Below, one piece after another: positions 12,227 to 21,440 of a stretch of DNA of 64,000 bases. The stretch covers positions 29,749,379 through 29,813,378 of the forward strand of contig CM032132.1 in NCBI GenBank assembly GCA_018894105.1, in the 5' to 3' direction. The first letter of the stretch is position 1. Every line of letters starts with the position of its first letter. The DNA comes from Jacaranda mimosifolia (lineage: Eukaryota > Streptophyta > Magnoliopsida > Lamiales > Bignoniaceae). A program made the translations under genes and the position numbers. Below the pieces are notes generated by a model that was not told the DNA's origin, made no database searches, and saw only the letters and a program-made list of their open reading frames with translations.

Positions 12227-13591
12227 AATGGCATGCTCATCTACTCATGAGAACCCACCCACGGACCCTGAGAGTGAAGGGAGCCCTGGTACCCCAGGAA
12301 GCAATATATTTGATGGATATGAGGAACTCTTTTTTGTTACTGAAGTGATTGCCCCCAACTTGTCGCGAGAGAGGATACCACGAAATAATTCGTCTTTCTA
12401 AGGATCGGATTGGGTGGGTGAAGTGTTGAATGGCACGACGGAAGATTCTATGATAACATATAAATGACTAAGCCCGCTTTTTGGGCACTAGTGGACATGT
12501 TAACATCTCGGGACCTATTAAAACAGTCAATTAAAGTCAAATGTGTTTGTAGTTGGAGAAATTACTATGTTTATGCAAACTGTTGGAATGCACCAACAAC
12601 AAAGAACAATAATGGAGCGTTTCCAACACTCCCTCGACACAGTTAATTGACATGTCAAAAGGGTCTTACGCGCTTTGAATTACCTAGCACCTAAGGTAAT
12701 ATGTACACCTAATTTTGATGAAGTCCCTCAGCAAATTGAGAACAATCCAGACTTCTATCCTTACTTTCAGGTATGATGTCGTAAGTCTACCTTAATATTT
12801 TTAAGCGAGTACGAATGGGATGCAATATTTATTCCACATTAGATATTCTCTGTGAAAAGGGAGTTGTTGGTGCACTAGAAGGTACTCTCATCCATGCATT
12901 GGTACCGGCCAGTAGGAAAAATTCATACCGTTCATGAAAAGGTCATACTTGCCAAAATGTTCTTGGCATATGTGATTTCAACCTGATGTTCACATACGTG
13001 CATGCCGGGTGGGAGGGTAGTGCAAACGATGCAAAGGTCTTATTTAATGCAATTCAGAGTGACCCTTCATTCCCATTTCCTACACCAGGTGAAGTACTTT
13101 TCACATACTAACTCACCGTAACGTAATTGTTATATATTAATTAATAGTCCTCTAATTCAATCTATTATACAGAGATACTACCTTGTTGATGATGGATACA
13201 CAAATTATATGTGCTTCCTAGCACCTTATAGGCAGTCTCGTTACCACCTAGATGAATTTAGAGGAAATATAGTGTATAATAGTCCTAGAGAGATGTTCAA
13301 TCATGCACATTCCAGATTGAGGAATGCGATTGAGAGATGTTTTGGGTTTTGAAAAGGCGGTTCCCAATTTTCTCTTGGGGGATGCCAAATTACTTTCTGC
13401 ACCGCCAGACTGACCTAGTCATTGCTTGTTGCGTTCTGCATAATTTCGTCAAGAAATTTAGTAGAGATGATCAAATATTCAATGAGCCGTTGACTCAGGA
13501 AGAGATAAACTGGCACACCTTTTATCACAAAAACCACCCTAGTCAAGCAAAAATAAATGCTCAAATGGCATTTAAGGATCAATTAGTGTAG
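12227..13591 (+). pseudogene. PIF/Harbinger transposase (HARBI1/DDE_Tnp_4 type), inactive
   Basis: Exon 1 runs from an ATG at 12227 to about 12771 and ends PYFQ before a GT donor. It includes KPAFWALVDMLTSRDLLKQ, the helical N-terminal part. Exon 2 (about 12850-13090) carries QNVLGICDFNLMFTYVHAGW and the second catalytic Asp in ANDAKVL. Exon 3 (about 13172-13591) carries YYLVDDGYTN, LAPYR and the catalytic Glu in RNAIERCFGVLKRRFPIF. The first catalytic Asp, expected in G-A-x-D-G-T-H, is Glu here (GALEGTLI, about 12868-12891). In-frame stops include TGA at 12647-12649 and another near 12936. The enzyme would cut and paste the element as a DDE nuclease, but this copy cannot. Confidence 0.85.
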
Positions 13592-13849
13592 GAAACGTGG
13601 GATGCGAACATGCAATAGGCATCATTGTTTGGTTGTTCAAGTTCGTGATGTTGGACTGAATTAGTTTTGTTGCTTTATGTATTATTTAGACTTTTAAATA
13701 TGAGACCACGTATGTGTAATTTAAATTCGGCTCTATTTATGTTATGTATGCTTCAGATCTGTTGTAATTTACTTGATGGTGTACTTCATTTTGTTCTCTC
13801 TTGCAAAAATAAGCTTAACTTTAGTAGTTTCGTGTAGTTTTTGTGACTC

Positions 13850-14306
13850 ATGTCAACTAAGATGGGAAGCCAGAACCCACCGTTGTGCGCATGTGGGGCA
13901 AGACCTATGCGCATGTTCATGGAAAAAACTCATGTGAACTATGGAATGTACTTTTACATATGCTCCTTGGGTGGGAATCATCCTAGATCCTTCTTGTGGG
14001 TGGATACCTGAGGGCAGCACACATCTTATAGTAGACAGTGTAGTGCATCCATCTTTCCTACTGCGCGGATCGATTCAAAGACTGGTAGTTTTATTCTATC
14101 ATCAGTACGAGATGCTTCATTTCATGCAGGCACTCATGGTGGATGTGACTATAATAGGGACAGATTTTCTCATCATGACAAATTCGATGATATCACACGT
14201 AGATCGGTTGTCTTCTCCAATCTCCATGTGTGGATATGTCCTATTTGCCATATTCATCATTTTGATCACTGTTATTGCTGTACTTGTGAAATTACTAGTA
14301 TCTTGA
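13850..14306 (+). pseudogene. GRF-type zinc-finger/membrane protein ORF carried by the Harbinger element (broken)
   Basis: From the ATG at 13850 a 53-codon frame reads LCACGARPMRM, then KTHVNYGMYFYIC and SFLWVD before a TGA at 14009. This follows the GRF zinc finger pattern (C-x-C-G ... N-x-G-x-x-F-Y-x-C ... F-x-W-x-D), named for its G-R-F residues; this copy has G-M-Y instead, and the usual fourth cysteine before F-x-W is absent. After the stop, and in another frame (about 14229-14306), there is a hydrophobic tail (YVLFAIFIILITVIAVLVK) that could span a membrane. Plant GRF-finger proteins commonly end in such a tail. I infer one ancient gene broken by a stop and a frameshift. Confidence 0.6.
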
Positions 14307-14504
14307 TTGTTACATTCATTTAAATATGTTAGTCGTATGTCTATTTTCATCTTTTGGAAATCACATTGGATGATATTGAAGACTAATGTATTAAGTTATG
14401 TGATGTTATGGACACTTTTGAAACCTTTCGAGCATGTTTTGCTATTCCTTTATACATTACATTGTTGTCTTAAAGATATTATGCAAATGTAGGTAACGAC
14501 ATAA

Positions 14505-15240
14505 GTAGACGCAAATCATTAGATGCTACTTTCAGTCAGCTCCCTGATGTATGGGGACCAGAGATAGATGAGCGTTTTATACATATGTTGTTAGATGCTA
14601 ACACTACAGAGTCGTTGACTAATGATGTCTATGCTATGGGTTGCATGCCGGGTTTTGTGTATAAGTTGATTGACATTTTCAGCGCCTTTACACTACTGAT
14701 TTCATAACTCAAAAGTTCTATGAGTTAAAGGAAAGGCACAGAACCTTGGATGCGCTAATGAAGGACCCTGATGTGTATTGCGACCGAGATTTAGGAAAGA
14801 TGTATGTGCCTCCCAAAGCACAAGATCGACTGACTGAGGTAAATAAATGTGTTATTAATATTAAACTTAAAACTTTGCTGACATGCTTTACAAATAAAAA
14901 AACCAATGCACAAAATATATTTTGGGTATAGATTTTACCACTGGTGCCTTTGTACTTCGAGGCAAAGGAGCCAAGATTTGATCATTTACATGAGATATTT
15001 ACTGAGCCTGTATCTGTGGACCACCTTGCCATTCGTAGAGGTGTTGGACATGATCTGCAACACCCCATTTTCATTACTGACTCAGATGCATCGAGGAGCT
15101 CGATTCAATTTTAGGACTCTAGCCAACATGTTGCATCTACTATTTCTACACATAGAGTCCAGGCACCACGTGTTCTCACTGATACCACTCGTGAGCCTCT
15201 GAATATTGACATAAGCTCAATAGTTGGTACTGTCAATACC
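14505..15240 (+). pseudogene. Second Myb/SANT-like ORF in the Harbinger element (broken)
   Basis: The frame from about 14505 reads LPDVWGPEIDERFIHMLLDA, the start of a Myb/SANT-like domain. A single-base shift near 14690 is followed by FYELKERHRTLDALMKD, DVYCDRDLGK and VPPKAQDRLTEV, which match the third helix and the following 'ditch' of the L10-interacting-MYB family. After a GT at 14840 an intron-like stretch leads to an exon (about 14937-15240) with YFEAKEPRFDHLHEIF. It is not a copy of the ORF1 at 11035-11905 by eye: residues differ through most of the length. It is not intact because of the frameshift and further stops. Confidence 0.6.
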
Positions 15241-16537
15241 TAGAGCGATATCCTACGTTGATTGAGGGGACCATGACCGTCATCATCCACAACACAAGCA
15301 ATTTGAGTACTGCACGATCAAGAATGCGCAACTTTCCCTCCTCATAGCATTTATCTTCATGCATGACTCTACCTATGTATTTCGTGATCTTGTGGGAGAC
15401 TATTTTCAAGTACTTGTATTACCTTATCGCACATGTTTCTATTGCTTATGGTGTGCACAAACTTTAATCCATTATGTCATGTAATGTGGTAACTACTAAT
15501 ATGTTTCTTATTGCGTTACTTTATTCGGCCAATAAAATGCTGCTGAGCAAATTTTTGGTTATCATGGCTTTTAAGTTATTAATGAGTATGTTAGATAATA
15601 TAATTCAATTTTGGGTTAACTTACATTTTTTTCCTTATTTTATACAAACATTTTTGAAAATGTTTGATAAAATCGAGTCTCAAAATTATAATTAAAAATA
15701 TTATTTTCTTATAACTGGATATGATTTCACCGACTTCTGATTTAGCAATGTTAAAATTTATATTTTAAAATTATGTTATTAATAGGAAATTTTCAATAAT
15801 ATATTCAGAAAATCATGAAGATGGAAATTAGAAAAATCTGGTTAGCTTTTTAATAAAATCAAACTATTGTCGAACAAAATTTTATTAACAACAATTTTAT
15901 GATTTTTAAATTTAACAACTTGATGATATTTGTTTAAACTTCATACAAACGTTGGTAATGAAGTTTAAATGGCTAAAATAAGAATAAAATATTATCATAC
16001 ATAAAAATAATTTCATTAAGATTTAAAAGTAATAAATGATTGTTATAATCATAATTTTTTCCCCGAAATAATCATTATTATAAAATAAAATAATTTTTTC
16101 ATTAAACCTACATAAATTTAAAAAAAATTATGTCAAATTTCATATTTTATTATGTATTTATTAAACAAAATAAAAGTCACTTTTTATTATATATTTTATA
16201 TATAAAAAAAATCTCATATTTCTTCCCAATCATTTCAACACAATTATCTTCCAATCATTGTATCATCATTACAAATATATGCACGTACTACCAATTATTC
16301 CATCTATATATACATATATACAAACACTTTTAAAATATCACTTTCACCCCACCAACCCAACCAAAAAGTTATTGATGTAACATCTTGTCCCCTCCCAAAA
16401 CACAAACAAACAAACAATTTTTTTCAATTTATTCTCTATCTACCACCCAAAAACAAACAAACAACTATCGCATTCCCCAACCAAAACTCCCACAAACCAT
16501 TTTGGCAAAAAGCTCCAAATCATAAACAAACGAAGCC
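15241..16537. other. AT-rich right end of the Harbinger element
   Basis: Very AT-rich DNA without a credible gene. The last 200 bases (about 16345-16537) are rich in CA/CAAA and CCCAA motifs that mirror the TTTG-rich and CCCAA-containing left end, and they end in the right terminal inverted repeat. Confidence 0.6.
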
Positions 16538-16856
16538 TAAGACACTCGACATATAGGATGTGTTTGGCACGATAACTAGGAGTTTAAAATCAAATTTTGA
16601 TAAAATTGAAGTTTGTCAAAAGCTATAATAGCATAGCTTCTATAAAATGTTAATTTTAGTTAAATATACAAAAAAGGATTTTAGTTTTCGTTTGTAAGTG
16701 CCTGCATAAGGCATGATAAAAAAGTTTCTATTCTCTTTTTTTTTTTTTGCCTCTTCTTATTTGAATAAGGTATTGGTCAATTGTTTTTTTCTTGTCTTTT
16801 GACAAGTGCATGTTACTCTTATCTCTCTGATAAATCTCTTTGCTTTCTCCACTATC

Positions 16857-17240
16857 ATGGATAATGAGTTGGTGAATCAGTATGCGCAAATTTCCCTTGA
16901 AGAAGAGGAGGAAAGGGGTGTCATTCTAGAAGACTTTGATGAGGTTGAAGAAACAATTCAGCCGCGTTTCTGTATAGTAAGCCGTTTACTCACATCTAAA
17001 CATGTTAATTTTGTGGCTTTCAAGAATACAATGGCATCAGTTTGGCAACCGGTGAAGGGCATTGTATTAAGGAACTAAATCAAAGTAGGTATCTTTTTCA
17101 GTTATTTCATGAACTGGATATGCGGCGAATTTTGACCGGAGGGCCATGGACGTTCAATCAGCAACTTTTGATACTTAAACAAGTAATGTCGGGTGACCAA
17201 CCAAAAAATCTCTCACTACATCATGTCAGCATATGGGTTC
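16857..17240 (+). pseudogene. LINE ORF1 fragment (DUF4283 region)
   Basis: The ATG at 16857 opens a frame with an acidic start (LEEEEERGVILEDFDEVEE). It then reads FVAFKNTMASVWQPVKG, RYLFQLFHELDMRRILTGG, PWTFNQQLLILKQ and VSIWVQ. This is the DUF4283 nucleic-acid-binding region at the start of plant L1 ORF1 (pattern GPW.f....l.l ... fWVQ). A frameshift near 17075 splits it, and the CCHC knuckle that normally follows is missing because of the deletion at about 17235-17245. Confidence 0.8.
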
Positions 17241-20200
17241 AAGGATACTATCTACAGATGTGGGCTTATTGATTTGGGCTTATATGGCCATCAGTTTACC
17301 TGGGAAAGAAGCAGAGGTACTGAAAAGTGGGTGATGGAGAAATTGGATAGGGCTTTTACTAATCAACAATAGGTGAACGTGTTTAAAGATGCAAAAGTCA
17401 TTAACTTAGAAGTAGCCGGATCGGACCATTCACCGATTCTCTTAATACCGGCTAGAATTATATATCAAAAATCTCAAAAACGATTTCAGTTTGAGAATGC
17501 TTGGGTACGGAGTGGTGAATGCGGGGAAATTATCTCTAGGAGTTGGGAGAGCAGTAAAGGTGATTCAATCCTTGACAGATTAAACCTCTGTGGCAAGACG
17601 TTGTTGGTGTGGGGCAGTAAATTGGTTACTCAGTTTTGGGAGCGTATTGATAGGTGCAAGTCTGAAATGCGAGTATTAAAGAGTCGCCGTGATCCAGACT
17701 CTCAAAGAAAATATGTTATAGTGCAGAAGGAGTATCTTGCAATACTACAACAACAAGAGGATTTTTGGCATCAAAGGGCTAAACAATTCTGGCTTCGTGA
17801 TGGTGATTCTAACTCCAAATTCTTTCACGCAAAGGCATCGGCTAGGAGAAAATAGAATTCAATTAGCAGATTACGGGATTCTGATGGAAACTAGAAGGGA
17901 TGGGATGATGGTCTAGGAAACATGATCCATGACTATTATTCTGATTTATTCACTTCACAAAACTGTTCTGATTTTTCTATTCTAGATGGGATCCAGCCAA
18001 GGGTGAATATGGAACAGAACAGGGAATTAATTGTTGACTTTAAAGAAAATGAGATCAAGCGAGCCATTTTTTCAATGCATCCAGATAAATCTCCAGGTCC
18101 TAACGGTCTGAACCCACATTCTATCAAAACTACTAGAATATCATTGGGGAAGATGTGACTAAAGCATGCTTATCCTATTTGAGAAATGGTCGGTTGCCCC
18201 GAGGTATGAACGATGCTCTTATTACTTTGATCCCTAAGAAGAAATGCCCTAAATATGTGACTGAACTCCGCCCCATTGTGCTATGTAATGTTATTTATAA
18301 AATTATATCAAAGGTGTTGGCAAACAGAATGAAGAAGTTCTTGACTCATATTATATCAGATTATCAAAGTGCTTTTGTGCCTGGTAGACTTATTACAAAC
18401 AATGTGATTATTGCTTTTGAAATTATGCATTTCCTTAAGAGAAAGAAGCAAGGAAAATATGGGATGACAGCACTAAAAATTGATATGAGTAAGGCTTATG
18501 ATCGAGCAGAATGGGGCTTCTTGAGAAGAATGCTGAATACTTTGGGGTTTGATCAGAAATTTATAAATCTTGTGATGATGTGTGTGGAATCTGTTCATTA
18601 TAAGTTCAGTTATGATGGGCATGAGATAGGATCGGTTCAACCGAGTAGAGGATTGAGACAAGGCGATCCCTTGTCTCCTTATCTATTCATTATATGTGCT
18701 GAAAGTCTGTCTTTTATTCTTCATTCTATGGAAAGACAAGGCAAGCTTCATGGTTACAAGATTGCTATAAGGGCCCCAGCAATTAGTCATTTATTTTTTG
18801 CTGATGATTGTATGGTCTTCTTTAAAGCTAGCGGTGAAGAATGTGATGTCATAAGGGAGTGTCTGAGGAAGTATGAACGGGCCCCTGGTCAGTTAATCAA
18901 CTTCCATAAATCATCCGTTTATTTTAGTTCCAATACGCCAGATTCGATGAGGATTGAAATTAGTTCAAGGCTGAATGTGAATTTGCAGGGAGAGAATAGT
19001 ACATATCTAGGCTTGCCTTCTCTAATTAGAAGAAAGAAGAAAGACTTGTTTAAGTTTATAAAAGAACGAATTTGGCAAAGATTGGGTTGGAACAAAAAGT
19101 TGTTGTCTTGAGCGGGTAAGGACATTCTTCTCAAAACGGTTGCTCAATCCATTCCAAACTACTTAATAAGTGTGTGCCTCATTCCTAAGGATCTTTGCAT
19201 GGACATAGAAAGACTAATGAATGGATTTTTGTGGAGTAATAAAGGTATGAATGCTAATTGTTCAACTGGAATTAAGTGGATGTGTTGGGATCGGTTGTGT
19301 AAACCAAAACATCAAGGAGGATTGGGGTTTAGAAGACTTCATGAATTTAATTTGGCTCTACTAGGGAAGCAAGGTTGGCGTTTGCTAACTTGCCCGAATT
19401 CATTGGTTGCTAGAGTTGTTCAAGCTCGATATTATTGGGGGAAGACTTTTTTGGAAGCAAAACTTGGACATAATCCGAGCTATATATGGCATAGCATCTT
19501 GGCAGCCCAAGATATCGTGTACAGGCATTGTCAAATGAAAGTTGGTTCAGGAAGGGATATTATCATTGGAAGAGATCCTTGGTTGCCAGATTATCAAAAT
19601 CCAAAGATTTCTTCTAGTCTTTCCTCTCATCTTGCTAACCAAACTGTTTCTTGTCTCATTAAACAGGAGCAAAATGTTTGGGATGAGAACCTGATTTTGT
19701 CCTCCTTTAATGACGGAGATTCTAGTCTTATATTTTGCATCCCATTGAGTTGTAGAAGAAATAAGGATGTTTGGTTATGGAGAGAAGATTCTAAGGGCAT
19801 CTACACTGTGAAGAGTTGTTATAGAATGTTATGTGATGCTCATGATACAACTTCAAGTTATTTGGTATTAGGGGTGTGGAGCAAGATATGGAAACTGAAA
19901 ATTCCTCCCAAGGTCCGTAACTTAGCATGGAGAGCCTGTTGTGATTGTCTTCCAACAAAGAATAGATTGTGGGAAAAAAATGTTAACATTGATCTCCTTT
20001 GTCCAGCTTGTGGAAATAACACTGAAACGCCATTACATATTATGGAGGGTTGTTGGATTATGGAATACAGTGTCTGGTTTTTCTGCAGAAACCTTTGTTC
20101 AATGGTTGGATAACGTACTGCCCTCCCTGGATGCTGAAATGGGTTGCCAAGTTTTGATGTTAATCTGGAGTATCTGGCAAAATAGGAACCAGCTTGCTTG

Positions 20201-20810
20201 GACTAGAAGATTAAAATCGGTGAGACATGTTACAATGTTAGCTACCTCTGTTCTTCAAGAATGGAGGATGGCTCAACAAGATAAACTTTTCCCAAATCAG
20301 AATTGTCAAGTAACTAGAACTATGAGCTGGGCAGCGCCTCCGCAAGGTTGGTTAAAATGCAACATTGATGCTGCTATGAACCAACACTGCTCATCTTTTG
20401 GTACAGGGGCTGTCTTAAGAGACAATCAAGGAAGATTTTGTGCTGCCATGGCTATTCCACATAGAGGCAGGGTTCATGCGGCACTTGCAAAAGCTATTTC
20501 GCTCAAAGAGACTCTTTCTTGGATCAAAGGAATGAATAAGTCGCAAGTTATTTTAGAGATGGATGCTTTAATTGTTGTGAATGCAATATCAAGTAGCATG
20601 GAGGATAATTCTTATTTTGGTTCAGTTATCTTAGATTGTAAATCTCTTTTGTTGGAGATTACAAATTGTAATGTTTGTTTTGTTAAGCGTTCAGCGAATC
20701 AAGCGGCACATTGTGTTGCTAAGGTTGCAGTTTCTATGATTGAACGTTACTTGTGGGAAGACAATATTCCTACATTTATTTCTCATGTAATTTCTGCTGA
20801 GGTGGAATGA
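17240..20810 (+). pseudogene. LINE ORF2 remnant: endonuclease end, reverse transcriptase, zf-RVT, RNase H
   Basis: In order: the last part of an exonuclease-endonuclease-phosphatase domain (17240-17460: CGLIDLGLYGHQFTWERS, then SDHSPI); a linker; reverse transcriptase from about 18030 (PDKSPGPNG, LRPIVLCNVIYKIISK, SAFVPGRLITNN, IDMSKAYDRAEW, GLRQGDPLSPYLFI, the catalytic FADD at about 18800); a zf-RVT region (about 19880-20110, WSKIWKLKIPPKV); and an RNase H (about 20350-20790, NIDAAMN, GAVLRDNQGRF, EMDALIVVNAI). Stops and shifts include TAG at about 17370, TAG at 17853, a frameshift near 18150, TGA at 19109 replacing a tryptophan codon, and a frameshift near 20100. The catalytic aspartates of RT are still visible. 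Confidence 0.9.
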
Positions 20811-20929
20811 ATTTTCATCTTTTAGAGTCAAAAAAAAAAAAAAAGGCATGATAAAAGTCTAATGTACTTGATTTGTAGAATCTAGTATAGTTGTAGTACC
20901 TATGCTAGACTCTTATGTAATAGATCGTG

Positions 20930-21440
20930 AATGATATGTAGGATGCCTGGCAAAGTTACATATGCCTACCTTCTTTTGAAACCGATAATAATCAATTGAA
21001 TGAAAAGAAAATATTGATTTCAACTAAAAATTAATATTAGTACATTTGGATTTCATTATGATTTACCAACAGTCTTTTGAGATTTATTAGGTGACATCCA
21101 TAACTAACATTTCATCCATTGTCGTAATTTCACTTAAAGTTTGGCACCCCTAAAATTGAATTTGTACACAAGGGATGTAACATTGCTATAAGCCCCCATA
21201 TGTTAATTTGTCCTTGCTGAGTAGCCTTTGGTGCAATGGAATTAGTTTCACCTTTAGCAAGTGAGGTTGGAAATTCAAATATAGCAAACTCTTGAAGTGC
21301 ATGTACATAAAAATTCAAAAGGAAAAATAAAAAATTAGTCCTTTGTTCCTTGCCCTACTATCATTCTATAGTTAGTACAAGGTGTAAGAATGGTAAACCA
21401 GAAAGAAATGGTGGGGTATTCTTTTCCCTATTGAGTGAGC
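20930..21440 (+). pseudogene. Truncated duplicate of the GDSL gene: promoter region and first eight codons
   Basis: This stretch repeats the upstream region of the GDSL gene (24245-24610). Shared blocks include TATGCCTACCTT (20967 and about 24268), a run with AAATTCAACTAAAAATT-like sequence, AAAGTTTGGCACCCCTAAA (21137 and about 24373) and a TTAGTCCTTTG/TTAGTTCTTTG block. An ATG at 21408 reads M-V-G-Y-S-F-P-Y then TGA, against M-M-G-Y-S-Y-P-Y-S in the live gene. No later exon of the gene follows. I infer an old local duplication whose coding part was lost. The LINE sits directly upstream, probably inside the duplicated flank. Confidence 0.75.

Larger units (their letters stand above)
6674..16537 (+). 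mobile_element. 9.9-kb PIF/Harbinger DNA transposon with TAA target duplication
   Basis: The left end (GACCTTGTTCGTTTATG from 6674) and the reverse complement of the right end (GGCTTCGTTTGTTTATG to 16537) match at 13 of 17 positions. Both ends are flanked by the trinucleotide TAA (6671-6673 and 16538-16540), the preferred PIF/Harbinger target duplication. Inside, on the plus strand, lie a Myb/SANT-like ORF1 (about 11035-11905) and a HARBI1-type transposase (about 12227-13591), plus a GRF-zinc-finger/membrane ORF and a second Myb/SANT ORF (13850-15240). All coding parts have stops, so this copy is dead. At 9.9 kb it is larger than typical autonomous Harbinger elements of a few kb; captured or nested DNA is one explanation. 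Confidence 0.85.
16722..20842 (+). mobile_element. L1-type LINE with internal deletion, poly(A) tail and 14-bp target duplication
   Basis: AAGGCATGATAAAA occurs at 16708-16721 and again at 20843-20856, right after a run of A at 20831-20844. A variable-length target duplication plus a poly(A) tail is the mark of target-primed LINE insertion. Between them lie an ORF1 piece with a DUF4283-like domain, the end of an endonuclease, a reverse transcriptase, a zf-RVT region and a plant-type RNase H (RVT_3), all on plus. Full plant L1 elements are about 6-7 kb; this one is 4.1 kb because the end of ORF1 and most of the endonuclease are deleted. Confidence 0.93.
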
